Below, in pieces: positions 23,294-32,300 of a stretch of DNA of 39,025 nt. A model generated the notes under the pieces. That model had not been told where the DNA came from. It saw only the letters and a list, made by a program, of their open reading frames with translations, and did no database searches. This stretch comes from an uncultured Bacteroides sp. GTDB taxonomy: Bacteria; Bacteroidota; Bacteroidia; Bacteroidales; Bacteroidaceae. Each line of letters starts with the position of its first letter. Within the stretch, counting starts at the first letter, position 1. The position numbers were made by a program, and so were the translations under genes. Location: the NCBI GenBank assembly GCA_900546645.1, contig URDR01000021.1:1-39025 (forward strand). The letters are read 5' to 3'.

Positions 23294-24040
23294 TTATTTA
23301 TTTTGTTCACGGATGAACATCTCAAGTGCAGCTGTCATCGAAGGAGCAGCTGTGGTAGGAGCCTCCAGATCAAGGCGCAATCCAGCTTCTTTTACGGCCT
23401 TTGCCGTAGTAGGTCCGAAGCATCCGATTGCAATTTCCTTCTGTTCAAACTTCGGGAAATTTTTCATCAACGACTGGATACCTGCCGGACTAAAGAATAC
23501 CAGCATGTCATAGTCAAACTTTTCTTCGGGAGTAAAGTCATTACTTACAGTGCGATACATCACAGCTTCCGTATGCTGAATTTTATTTTTATCCAGTAAG
23601 TCTTTCACCTCATCGTTATGTACATCCGACATCGGAATGAAATACTTTTCGGTATTATGCTTTACTATTTGCGGGAGTAAATCGGCAAATTTTCCGGTAG
23701 CTCCGAAAAAGACTTTACGCTTACGATATTGCACATATTTCTGAATATACAATGCAATAGCTTCTGAAGTACAGAAATATTTCATTGTTTCCGGAATGGT
23801 CACACGCAATTCTGTACACAAATTAAAAAAGTGATCAATGGCGTGGCGTGAAGTAAACACTACCGCCGTATGATCCAAGATAGAAACTTTCTGCTGTCTA
23901 AACTCTTTCGCTGATAAACTCTCTACTTTAATAAACGGGCGAAAATCTATCTTCACTCCGTACTTCTCAGCGATATCAAAATAAGGAGATTTCTCCGAAG
24001 CTGGTTTAGGCTGAGAGATGAGGACTTTCTTTATCTTCAA
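23294..24040 (-). CDS. hemD: Uroporphyrinogen-III synthase
   Basis: 248 residues. Two-domain HemD fold: KKVLISQPKPASEKSPYF at the start, HTAVVFTSRHAIDHFF ('vvFTS..av..f' motif) in domain 1 and MLVFFSPAGIQSLMKNFP with IGCFGPTTAKAVKEAGL in domain 2, the most recognisable HemD signature. The enzyme closes and inverts ring D of hydroxymethylbilane to make uroporphyrinogen III, the last precursor common to haem, sirohaem and corrinoids. No other haem genes are adjacent. It starts 4 nt after the DUF4271 stop, so it belongs to the minus-strand operon. Whether this species completes haem synthesis cannot be seen here. Confidence 0.9.
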   Translation of the reverse strand: MKIKKVLISQPKPASEKSPYFDIAEKYGVKIDFRPFIKVESLSAKEFRQQKVSILDHTAVVFTSRHAIDHFFNLCTELRVTIPETMKYFCTSEAIALYIQKYVQYRKRKVFFGATGKFADLLPQIVKHNTEKYFIPMSDVHNDEVKDLLDKNKIQHTEAVMYRTVSNDFTPEEKFDYDMLVFFSPAGIQSLMKNFPKFEQKEIAIGCFGPTTAKAVKEAGLRLDLEAPTTAAPSMTAALEMFIREQNK

Positions 24041-24044
24041 TGTA

Positions 24045-24848
24045 CTAAAAATTTAAAATCAATACCTTGTTAACATACTCAATCCCTTTCCATAGCAAAA
24101 GGTCGGGGATTATTTCCAGGGTGCAAAAGTACAGAATTAAATGCAGAAAGCCATGCAAATAGCTGAAAAAGTTCCGAATACACTTATAAAATAACAATAT
24201 TTTAGTAAAGAGTACAACCAGGAGAATAACCATCTGTGAAATCTCCGGTTTAAGGTTAAAATAAACAATCAGAAGAATTAACGGGAAAAGAAGAAAACCC
24301 GTAGCCACAAGTAAGTCAAAATAAGCTTTCCGCCACGAAACAGTCTGTTCTTTGTCAAAAAAAATCCAATTAACAAAACTGTAAGAAAGCCATTTATACA
24401 TCACCAGGGCTCCAGCCGAAACAATATATGCCGCCAATAATCCATGTGAAGACACACTTTGAAACAAAGCCGGAGAGGTATCTAAGCTGTAATCATACAT
24501 ACACACTCCACTCAACACACAGGTTACTCCGCAAAGCACCAATATGAAGTTAAAGTCTGTACCCGCTGCATCATCAAAAAGGTTTCCCCGTTCTTTATGC
24601 ACAAAGAAATTTTTAAGCCGCTGATACAGGTATTTCCTACGGTGATTAATAGAATAATAAATCAAGAAGAAGCAGAGAAACAGCAAAGCTGTTATCGCCC
24701 AGTCATTATTCAAACGATAGGGCATTGATTCCCCGTCCATACCAGAAGGCTGTATTTCCTGCATATGGCCCCTTATTACACTGTCGGTCAAGATACTCGC
24801 CTGACCTGTATAAACTGAAACTGAACCTGTGTCGCGAACTTCATTCAT
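24045..24848 (-). CDS. DUF4271 integral membrane protein
   Basis: 267 residues. About 60 polar residues come first, then six hydrophobic helices (ITALLFLCFFLIYYSI, FILVLCGVTCVLSGVC, LLAAYIVSAGALVMYKWL, LLVATGFLLFPLILLIVY, MVILLVVLFTKILLFY and LHLILYFCTLEIIPDLLLW). The Bacteroidetes-specific family DUF4271 has this layout and is often found directly before hemD; its function is unknown. The start codon overlaps the LOG stop by 4 nt and hemD begins 4 nt after its stop, so translation is likely coupled on both sides. Position suggests an inner-membrane role tied to tetrapyrrole metabolism or merely a conserved operon; the sequence does not decide. Confidence 0.85.
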   Translation of the reverse strand: MNEVRDTGSVSVYTGQASILTDSVIRGHMQEIQPSGMDGESMPYRLNNDWAITALLFLCFFLIYYSINHRRKYLYQRLKNFFVHKERGNLFDDAAGTDFNFILVLCGVTCVLSGVCMYDYSLDTSPALFQSVSSHGLLAAYIVSAGALVMYKWLSYSFVNWIFFDKEQTVSWRKAYFDLLVATGFLLFPLILLIVYFNLKPEISQMVILLVVLFTKILLFYKCIRNFFSYLHGFLHLILYFCTLEIIPDLLLWKGIEYVNKVLILNF

Positions 24849-25432
24849 ATGGCTGCAAATTTACGAATTTCCTTGCTCCACAAGGGGGTTGAATAAAGCA
24901 ACTCTACAGCCTCTTCAGGAGTTGAAGCCACCTGCCATATCTCCCGGTGTTCCGGGCGCATGAAATTCTGGTCGACAGCTTTTTCCAACAATGCGAGCAG
25001 CGGATCATAAAACCCGTCTACATTCAAGATGACAACCGGATTAAAATAAAGCCCCAACTGCTTCCAGGTAATAATTTCCAGAAGTTCTTCCATGGTTCCA
25101 CAACCTCCGGGAAGCGCTATAATCCCATCCGACAAGTCGGCCATCATCCGTTTCCGTTCATGCATGGTTTCAGTTTCAATGAGGCAAGTCAATCCCTTGT
25201 GATGCCATCCTTGTTCCACCATAAAATGAGGAATAATTCCGGTCACTGTTCCTCCGGCAGCAAGTACTGCATCGCTGATATGACGCATCAGCCCCAAGCA
25301 ACCTGCCCCATTAATCAGATTAATCTTCCGCTCAGCAAGGATATGTCCCAAGCGTTCAGCTGCATCAAAATATACGGGAGCAATCTTCGTACTTGAAGCA
25401 CTATAGACACATACATTCTTTATATCATTCAT
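24845..25432 (-). CDS. LOG-family protein (TIGR00730), first gene of the hemD-tyrS operon
   Basis: 195 residues from ATG 25432 (MNDIKNVCVYSASS). The frame is open to 25486, but those 18 residues overlap the promoter and the metK terminator hairpin, so the inner start is chosen. Hallmarks: LINGAGCLGLMRHISDAV, then PGGCGTMEELLEIITWKQLG with the PGGxGTxxE motif and the 'tw.qlg' follow-up shared with cytokinin-riboside monophosphate phosphoribohydrolases. It probably hydrolyses a nucleotide N-glycosidic bond; the substrate is unproven. The stop overlaps the DUF4271 start by 4 nt. It is better matched to plant-type LOG proteins around the signature than the copy at 17942-18478. Confidence 0.88.
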   Translation of the reverse strand: MNDIKNVCVYSASSTKIAPVYFDAAERLGHILAERKINLINGAGCLGLMRHISDAVLAAGGTVTGIIPHFMVEQGWHHKGLTCLIETETMHERKRMMADLSDGIIALPGGCGTMEELLEIITWKQLGLYFNPVVILNVDGFYDPLLALLEKAVDQNFMRPEHREIWQVASTPEEAVELLYSTPLWSKEIRKFAAI

Positions 25433-25455
25433 ATATTCAGCTAATCTATTGATAA

Positions 25456-25487
25456 CAAACATACGGATATGATAACGAGGCAACAAA
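25456..25487 (-). promoter_or_regulatory. Promoter of the LOG-DUF4271-hemD-rnpA-yidD-tatD operon
   Basis: On the minus strand TTTG (25487-25484), 20 nt, then TATGTTTG (25463-25456), a good Bacteroides promoter. Transcription would start about 16 nt before the ATG at 25432, supporting that start. Confidence 0.7.
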
Positions 25488-25519
25488 TTGATTTTCTGTT
25501 CAATCCGTTACCTCGTTAT
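25472..25519 (-). terminator. Hairpin after metK
   Basis: ATAACGAGGCAAC (25472-25484) pairs with GTTACCTCGTTAT (25507-25519), 13 positions with one G-U on the minus-strand RNA. It lies 17 nt after the metK stop. The downstream T tract is weak, and the hairpin partly overlaps the next promoter. Confidence 0.6.
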
Positions 25520-25535
25520 TCCGATCGGGTGTATT

Positions 25536-26831
25536 TTATTTCAGTCCGAAGGCTTCTTTTACTTTATCAACGTAGTCTAATTTCTCCCAAGTAAAGAGTT
25601 CAACTTCCACGTCTTTGCTTCCTTCATAATCCGATTCAAAATGTTTGGTAACCACTTGCGGCTCACGACCCATATGACCATATGCTGCTGTTTCGCTGTA
25701 AATAGGATTACGCAATTTCAAGCGTTCCTCAATAGCCCGAGGACGCATATCAAAAATAGCATCCACTTTCTGTGCTATTTCGCCATCACTCAGTGCCACG
25801 TTGCTACGTCCGTATGTATTCACATAAATATTGATAGGGCGCGCCACACCAATAGCATAAGAAACCTGTACCAACACCTCGTCTGTAACTCCTGCTGCAA
25901 CCAAGTTCTTAGCAATATGACGGGCAGCATAAGCCGCACTTCGGTCTACTTTACTGGGGTCTTTTCCCGAGAATGCACCTCCTCCGTGAGCACCTGCTCC
26001 TCCGTAGGTATCCACAATAATCTTACGGCCGGTTAATCCGGTATCCCCATGAGGACCACCGATTACAAACTTGCCGGTGGGGTTCACATGATATTTAATA
26101 TCATCGTTAAACAAAGCCAATACCTCCGGGTTATGGATTTCTGCAATCACACGAGGCATCAAGATTTCAATCACGTCCTTACGAATCTGCGCAAGCATTT
26201 CTTCGTCGGCTTTCAGCTGCGCTTCCTGTGAAGCATCGGCAGGCTGTACAAATTCGTCGTGCTGAGTTGACACTACAATGGTATCAATACGCACCGGGCG
26301 GCGGTTATCATCGTACTCAATGGTTACCTGGCTTTTTGAATCCGGACGAAGGTAAGTCATTACCTTTCCTTCACGGCGGATATCAGCCAATACCATGAGC
26401 AACTTATGCGCCAAGTCAAGCGACAAAGGCATATAGTTTTCTGTTTCTTTAGTAGCATAGCCAAACATCATACCCTGGTCGCCGGCTCCCTGATTCATCG
26501 GGTCTTCGCGCTCTACACCTCGGTTGATGTCAGGACTCTGCTCATGGATAGCAGAAAAAACGCCACATGAGTTTCCTTCAAACATGTATTCACTCTTGGT
26601 GTAACCAATCTTGTTGATTACTTCACGAGCTACACGCTGAAGGTCAATGTATGCTTTGGTTTTCACTTCTCCTGCCAGCACCACCTGTCCGGTAGTTACC
26701 AGAGTTTCGCAAGCTACTTTTGAACTGGGGTCGTAAGCCAACAGTTTGTCAAGCACAGCGTCGGATATTTGATCCGCCACTTTGTCGGGGTGTCCTTCAG
26801 ACACCGATTCGGATGTGAATAAGTATCCCAT
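25536..26831 (-). CDS. metK: S-adenosylmethionine synthetase
   Basis: 431 residues. N-terminal signature SESVSEGHPDKVADQISDA (His14, Asp16 and Lys17 at the ATP/methionine site), then the hexapeptide-like region GAGDQGMMFGYA and the P-loop-like GGAGAHGGGAFSGKDPSKVDRS, all conserved in MetK. The chain is about 45 residues longer than E. coli MetK because of an insertion around residues 125-215 (QPADASQEAQLKADEEML), typical of Bacteroidetes. The enzyme makes SAM from methionine and ATP. It has its own promoter, a leader of about 135 nt with a SAM-II-like RNA, and a hairpin terminator, so it is likely a monocistronic gene under feedback control by its product. Confidence 0.97.
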   Translation of the reverse strand: MGYLFTSESVSEGHPDKVADQISDAVLDKLLAYDPSSKVACETLVTTGQVVLAGEVKTKAYIDLQRVAREVINKIGYTKSEYMFEGNSCGVFSAIHEQSPDINRGVEREDPMNQGAGDQGMMFGYATKETENYMPLSLDLAHKLLMVLADIRREGKVMTYLRPDSKSQVTIEYDDNRRPVRIDTIVVSTQHDEFVQPADASQEAQLKADEEMLAQIRKDVIEILMPRVIAEIHNPEVLALFNDDIKYHVNPTGKFVIGGPHGDTGLTGRKIIVDTYGGAGAHGGGAFSGKDPSKVDRSAAYAARHIAKNLVAAGVTDEVLVQVSYAIGVARPINIYVNTYGRSNVALSDGEIAQKVDAIFDMRPRAIEERLKLRNPIYSETAAYGHMGREPQVVTKHFESDYEGSKDVEVELFTWEKLDYVDKVKEAFGLK

Positions 26832-26909
26832 TCTTCTTAAAATTAAATTGTTAGTGATATTTAATCCGTGTACGGATAGAGTAGAAGGGTAATCATCAAG
26901 GAATTACAT

Positions 26910-26960
26910 GTGTTTTAGCATTTTTTTCCGTGGTTGCAAGCTACTCAAATCTTTCCACTT
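26910..26960 (-). promoter_or_regulatory. SAM-II-like riboswitch in the metK leader
   Basis: Read 5' to 3' on the minus strand: AAGUGG (26960-26955), loop with GAUUUGAG, UUGCAA (26939-26934), CCAC (26933-26930) pairing with GUGG, an A-rich linker, and GCUAAAACA (26919-26911). The order stem - GAUUU loop - UUGCAA - stem - A-rich linker - GCUAAA is that of the compact SAM-II pseudoknot aptamer. UAGC in the loop (26943-26940) can pair with GCUA (26919-26916), giving part of the pseudoknot. It begins about 10 nt after the predicted transcription start and lies upstream of metK, a fitting target. Helix P1 is short as quoted, and covariation could not be tested. Confidence 0.75.
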
Positions 26961-26975
26961 TCATTATTTCGGATG

Positions 26976-27008
26976 CAAAGATAGGGATATAATTTGGAAT
27001 AATTACAA
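26976..27008 (-). promoter_or_regulatory. Promoter of metK
   Basis: On the minus strand TATCTTTG (26983-26976) with a TTG 22 nt upstream (27008-27006), slightly long spacing. It places the start about 10 nt before the riboswitch-like element. Confidence 0.55.
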
Positions 27009-27072
27009 TTTACCTTTCTTTTAACATTGCTTTGCGTAGGTTTTCCTTTTTCCGGGTGCCTGGATATTCTCC

Positions 27073-27136
27073 AAAAACGCCTAGGTGTTTCAGTCTGTTT
27101 GCTTTGACAAATCAGCCGAAACGCCTAGGCGTTTTT
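27073..27136. terminator. Hairpin with CGCCTAGG arms downstream of the sulfatase gene
   Basis: A 19-nt arm (27073-27091) pairs with 27118-27136 with one wobble position. The arms begin with A5 and end with T5, so it can terminate in both directions; it shields metK from sulfatase transcription. Confidence 0.8.
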
Positions 27137-27147
27137 ATAAAAGATTT

Positions 27148-27190
27148 AGAGCCTGTTTAAGCTTCAAATAAAGTAATGCTTTCAGGCTCT
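27148..27190 (-). terminator. Second hairpin after the sulfatase stop
   Basis: AGAGCCTG (27148-27155) pairs with CAGGCTCT (27183-27190), with AAGC/GCTT inside. It lies 16 nt after the sulfatase stop. The T-rich tail is poor, so the CGCCTAGG hairpin may be the main terminator. Confidence 0.5.
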
Positions 27191-27206
27191 TAAAAGATAA
27201 TTCTAA

Positions 27207-28745
27207 TTAATCAAATTCAGGCAATGTAATGGGAAACAATTTACTAGAACGATGTTCGCGGCGAATGATCTCTTTCATCTGTTTCACGATTTCCGGATGG
27301 GCAGCAGCCACATCATGATCTTCATGAAGGTCATCGGTCAGATTATAGAGATGAGGAACTCCTTTCTTTACCACCATTTTCCAGTCACCCATGCGTACTC
27401 CTATCTGATTGGTTTCATGAAACTCCCAATACAAGAAATCGTGTTTGCGCTGAGCAGCATCGTTTCCAAGCAGAGTTGCGGCGAAGGAAATTCCATCAAA
27501 GCAGTCATTATCAGCCTTTTTATTCAGGTTTTTCTTAGGGAATCGCTTGTCGCCTATCAGTTCGCAGAAAGTAGGCATCACGTCATAAAAGGCCAGCTGA
27601 TGATGATTCACCTTGCCTGCCGGGACATGCCCCGGCCAACGTACGATAAACGGCACCCGGATACCTCCTTCGTAACACTGACGCTTTAAACCGCGCAGTT
27701 TTCCGTCGCGGCCGAAAAATTCAGGATCGGCTCCTCCCTCTTCATGAGGGCCGTTATCACTGCTAAAAATAACAAGCGTATTTTCATCCAGTCCTTTTTC
27801 CTTAAGCTTTGCAAAAATTTCGCCCACATACTGATCAAGACGAGTAATCATTCCGGCAAATTCGGCATGCGTATGTACTGCCGGATTATAACGTGAACCC
27901 TCTTCTCCTCCCCAAGTTTTATCTGCAAAGAATCGCTTTTTATATGCTTTTAAAATAGAGTCGTTCGGCTGTGCCAGTTCGGCATGCGGCAATGTATAGG
28001 TAAACAATCCATAAAAAGGTTGGTCTTCACTTTGCTTATCAAGCCATTGAAGCGCTCTTTGATGAATCATATCTGCCGAGTATTGAGGACGTTTCTTGTA
28101 ATCATCTCCATACATCGGATAAAGAATATTCTCTTCTAATATTTCACGCACCACAGCCGTATCGCCCATTGACTTGCTGTAACGGTTCAAGAAGTTTGGA
28201 TAATAAAGGTGAGCCTGAAACTGACAGATAAATCCGTAATATTCATCTATTCCACGCTTGTCGGGAGTGGAGGAAGAACCTTCATAGCCACCAGCCCATT
28301 TACCAAACATCCCAGTGGTATAACCGTTTTTCTTCATAATTTCAGGCAGAATGACATGGTCTGGACAATAAGGCTCCTGACCTACCACGGCAAAGTCTTC
28401 ATTCTCACCATACATCACCATCGGCTGGTCTTTCCAATACTCTCTGTTCCCCCGCACATGAGCATGACCTGTGTGTTGCCCGGTCATCAAACAAGCGCGT
28501 GAGGGTGCACTGACCGGACTTCCGGCATAGGCTTGTGTAAACCGCATCCCTTCTTGAGCCATGCGGTCTAAGCAAGGGGTATCAATGAATTTTTGCCCAT
28601 AGCATCCCAAATCACCATACCCCATATCATCGCAGAGTATAAAGATGATATTTGGCTGCTGAGATTTTACATCCGTATGTGCAAGTACCGGAAGAGAGGT
28701 TGCCCATAAACCGGCAGAAAGAAGAAAAGAAAATGATTTTTCCAT
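27207..28745 (-). CDS. Family S1 sulfatase, Ser-type, exported
   Basis: 512 residues. The signal peptide probably ends at LPVLA-HT (about residue 22), with no lipobox Cys. The N-terminal metal site is FILCDDMGYGDLG. The sulfatase signature is S79-A-P-S-R83 within VSAPSRACLMTGQHTGH, so the catalytic formylglycine must come from Ser (anSME-type maturation) instead of Cys. The second metal-site motif is VIFSSDNGPHEEGG. The C-terminal subdomain contains GVRMGDWKMVVKKGVPHLYNL. S1 sulfatases of gut Bacteroides remove sulfate from host mucin O-glycans, glycosaminoglycans or algal glycans. It is divergent from susC/susD, so the three likely act together on a sulfated glycan. The exact S1 subfamily and linkage are unknown. 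Confidence 0.92.
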   Translation of the reverse strand: MEKSFSFLLSAGLWATSLPVLAHTDVKSQQPNIIFILCDDMGYGDLGCYGQKFIDTPCLDRMAQEGMRFTQAYAGSPVSAPSRACLMTGQHTGHAHVRGNREYWKDQPMVMYGENEDFAVVGQEPYCPDHVILPEIMKKNGYTTGMFGKWAGGYEGSSSTPDKRGIDEYYGFICQFQAHLYYPNFLNRYSKSMGDTAVVREILEENILYPMYGDDYKKRPQYSADMIHQRALQWLDKQSEDQPFYGLFTYTLPHAELAQPNDSILKAYKKRFFADKTWGGEEGSRYNPAVHTHAEFAGMITRLDQYVGEIFAKLKEKGLDENTLVIFSSDNGPHEEGGADPEFFGRDGKLRGLKRQCYEGGIRVPFIVRWPGHVPAGKVNHHQLAFYDVMPTFCELIGDKRFPKKNLNKKADNDCFDGISFAATLLGNDAAQRKHDFLYWEFHETNQIGVRMGDWKMVVKKGVPHLYNLTDDLHEDHDVAAAHPEIVKQMKEIIRREHRSSKLFPITLPEFD

Positions 28746-28787
28746 GGATAAATAAGGTTTAGTTTAATTCTCAATGTCAAGGAAATA

Positions 28788-28817
28788 CAAAGCTACTGCT
28801 TTTTGCTTATTGACAAA
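28788..28817 (-). promoter_or_regulatory. Promoter of the sulfatase gene
   Basis: On the minus strand TTTG (28817-28814), 18 nt, then TAGCTTTG (28795-28788). It lies 43 nt before the ATG. Confidence 0.6.
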
Positions 28818-28905
28818 CAAAAAGCCTGTTTAAATTTGTCAACAGCTCGTTAAAAGGTTACGGCATGCTTCTTCCGAAAAACATCCATACAGGCTCAATT
28901 AGAAT

Positions 28906-28922
28906 TTCATGGTATCCATGAA
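28906..28922. promoter_or_regulatory. Candidate operator palindrome
   Basis: TTCATGG and CCATGAA flank a 3-nt centre (TAT). It lies between the divergent sulfatase and susC promoters, 89 nt from the sulfatase promoter. It could also be a small hairpin; no binding protein can be named. Confidence 0.3.
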
Positions 28923-29208
28923 GGTCTTTTCTTGAAATTAGCTACTATACTTGTCTGCAATTCTCATTGCTTGACCATCCGTTTCTGACAACATTTCAAT
29001 AATTTCTTTAGTGTTTTCGAACCAACTTTAACCCTTTCTATTGTTTAACCTTTAAAATTTCGGTAAAAATTCACCAAAGTGTTGATACAAATCACCATTG
29101 CTTAACTTTTTTATTGATGCGTGATTTTATTTTTACAAAACTAAAGAATGGAATAAATATATTAAAAATAAATTAAGCAATAGTAAGAGATTCATAAAAA
29201 ATATATTT

Positions 29209-29216
29209 TATATTTG
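29209..29216 (+). promoter_or_regulatory. -7 box of susC/susD
   Basis: TATATTTG matches TAnnTTTG, with an AT-rich upstream region. No -33 TTTG was found, as might be expected for an activator-dependent promoter. It gives a leader of about 150 nt. Confidence 0.55.
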
Positions 29217-29372
29217 CATTACTAAATAAGTACAAGGATTGACTTGAGCAAAACTTATTTATTGACATTGACTAACTATTAAACCGAATTTACTTATATA
29301 AATCAACCTGGTTTTATCAGGCTATGATTAAAAACCACAAGATATATTTATTTATTACTTAACCTATTATCT

Positions 29373-32300
29373 ATGAAAAAAAATCGACTGGGGCTAGTCA
29401 GTGCTATGCTACTTTTATCTGGATTTTCTGCCGGATATGTTCAAGCTGCGCCTCATGCAGCAGCTACAGGAATGTACTCTGTACAGCAAGACAACGCCTG
29501 TACGGGAGTTGTAATTGACCAAAAGGGCGAAACCATTATCGGTGCGTCGGTTGTGATTAAAGGCACTACCAACGGAACCATCACCGGACTTGACGGCGAT
29601 TTCACTCTGAACAACGTAAAAAAAGGAGACATTATTCAGATTTCTTACATCGGTTATATTACTCAAGAATTGAAATGGGAAGGCAGTCCGATTAAAATCA
29701 CAATGAAAGAAGATAGTCAGACCCTTGATGAAGTGGTAGTTGTGGGATTTGGTTCGCAGAAAAAAGCGAATTTAACCGGTTCTGTATCGCAAGTAAAAAT
29801 GGATGAAGTATTGGGGAGCCGTCCGGTGGTCAATGCCATGAGTGCCCTGCAAGGAACAATGCCCGGCTTACAGATTACTCCCAACGGAGATGCTGGCGGT
29901 CCGGGACAAGCCAAGAACTTTAACATCCGCGGTACTACTTCTATCAACGGCGGTTCGCCACTGGTATTGATTGACAACGTGCCGGGCGACATCGACATGC
30001 TGAACCCCGAAGACATTGAAAGTGTATCTATCTTAAAAGATGCTGCTTCATCGGCCATCTATGGTGCCCGTGCTGCTTTTGGCGTGATTCTGGTTACCAC
30101 CAAAAAGGCAAAGAAAGGCCAAAAGTTCTCACTGAATTACAATAATAATTTCGGTTTTCAGAAATCTATCAACCGTCCTGAAATAGCCGACGGATTGCAA
30201 TGGATGCAAGCTTATCTGGATGCAGAATTCGGTGCAGGGAAATATTATACAGGACAGGACATCCGCTTGTGGCAGCAATATCTTACTGAGTACCGGAAAA
30301 ATCCGGGAAGTTTTCAAACTACCGGAGACGGTATCTATGTAAGTCCGGAAGACGGAAAGGAATATTATCTGAATGAAAAGAATGTGTATGACAATATGCT
30401 CGACAACTTCGGATTCATGCAAACCCATAACGCTTCAGTAAGTGGGGGAACCGAGCATTTACTTTATCGTATGTCATTGGGATATACTGGAGAACAGGGT
30501 ACACTGGTTACAGATAAAGACCGGTTTAAACGCTTAAGCGGAAGTGCGTTTATTCAAGCAGACATCACCCCATGGCTAACCCAGGCGGTTGACATCCGCT
30601 ATGCACAGAGCGAAAAAAATATGCCGGTAACCTCTACCCGTACCGGGCTTTACGACATGCGTCTTCCGAGTGTATATCCGGAAGGAAGCCTGACGATAAA
30701 CGACGGACGCGAACTGCTCACCAACACACCATATAACCTGTTGATGATGGCCACCGATAACAATACGATTACCGATAATGCCCGTATCCTGTCGAAAACG
30801 GTAGTAAAACCGCTGAAGGGATGGGAGATTGTTTTTGAATACACATTCGATAAGCGTATGAGCAAAAACCGCGTCAACCGTGCTCTTTATGAATACACCT
30901 CGGTAGAAAAAGCCGCTATGACTACAGCAGACAACTCCAGTCTCGAAACAAAAGACGGAAGTACGGATTATAATGCCATCAACCTGTATAGTACGTATCA
31001 GCATACATGGAACGACAAACATAACTTCAGCATTATGGCAGGTTTCAATCAGGAATCGAGCAACTACCGTGAAATCTATGCCAAATCACTGGACATGATT
31101 AATGAAGACCTTCCGTCGCATAACACTGCCATGAACGATACAAAGACTGTAACCGAAGGTCATACCGAATATACCGTACGTGGTGCTTTCTATCGTTTGA
31201 ATTATGATTATAAAGGCAAGTATCTGTTTGAAACCAACGGACGTTATGACGGTTCTTCCAAGTTCCCTAAAAACGACCGTTTCGGGTTCTTCCCCTCAGT
31301 ATCTGTGGGATGGAACATCGCACGTGAAAATTTCATGGTAAAAACCCAAGACTGGCTGGGAGAGTTTAAACTTCGTGCTTCTTGGGGACAAATTGGTAAC
31401 CAAGCCATTAATCCTTATCAGTTTACTCCGCTGATGGAACCATATAAAGCCGGATGGATTGTGAACGGCAAGAAACCTACTTCAGTAAAATCGCCGGGAC
31501 TGGCAAGTAATAATTTCACATGGGAAACGGTGGAAACGCTCGACTTTGGTTTCGATATTTCAGCACTGAACGGTCGTCTTCAAGGTACGTTCGACTGGTA
31601 TCGCCGTGATACGAAAGATATGTTGGCACCCGGATTTGAGCTTCCAGCATTGATAGGTGCCGCAGCTCCGCTACAAAACACAGCCGACCTCCGCACAAAA
31701 GGATGGGAGTTAAATCTGAGTTGGCGCGACCGCATCGGCGACTGGGGATATAGCATCGGCTTTAACCTCTACGACTCTAAAACAGAAGTAACCAAGTATA
31801 ACAATGATTCGTATATCTTGTTCAAAAGCAATGGAGAAAACAACCTTTTCTCCGGTTATGAAATAGGTACCATCTGGGGATATGAGACCGACGGATTCTA
31901 TACGGTAGATGATTTTACCGATACGCAAACTTGGCAATTGAAAGAAGGAGTGGTTTCAGTACAGGGAGTAAATCCTCGTCCGGGTGACATTAAATATAAA
32001 AACTTGAGTGACGATGAGAACAGCAAAAACCAGATTGATAGTGGTGACGGGACTTTATCGAATCCGGGCGATTTAAAAATTATCGGTAATGACGCGTTAC
32101 GTATGCAATATGGTATCAATTTAGGTCTTAACTACAAGGGATTTGATTTGAGCGTCCTGCTACAAGGAGTAGGAAAGCGCGATGTATGGATTAGCGATGC
32201 ACGCCGCTGGCCTTTTGCTTCAGGAAAATTCGGTCAGATATTCACTGACCAGCTTGACTACTGGAAACCAGTGGATGCAGCTAACGGAAACTGGGAAGCA

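Larger units (their letters stand above)
26832..27206 (-). other. metK leader and sulfatase 3' region without a gene
   Basis: 375 bases hold, from the metK side, an ATCCGTGTACGGAT palindrome (about 26871-26884), the SAM-II-like element, the metK promoter and two hairpins that end the sulfatase transcript. No convincing reading frame was found. Confidence 0.7.
28746..29372. other. Divergent regulatory region between sulfatase and susC
   Basis: 627 bases without a gene. Contents: the sulfatase promoter, a TTCATGG-TAT-CCATGAA palindrome (28906-28922), an AT-rich stretch, the susC -7 box (29209-29216) and a susC leader of about 150 nt in which AAATAAGT (29224-29231) can pair with ACTTATTT (29253-29260). 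No regulator gene lies within it or beside it. Confidence 0.7.

Noticed and set aside
25433..25486. 18-residue N-terminal extension of the second LOG gene
   Set aside because: It overlaps the promoter and the metK terminator hairpin, while LOG proteins begin near the VCVYSASS strand.
26832..26983. SAM-I (S-box) riboswitch for metK
   Set aside because: No long four-helix junction or GAUGAAACC-type S-box core; the compact motif fits SAM-II better.
29217..29500. Antisense small RNA over the susC leader, as known in some Bacteroides loci
   Set aside because: I found no minus-strand TAnnTTTG box in the leader or the first part of susC.
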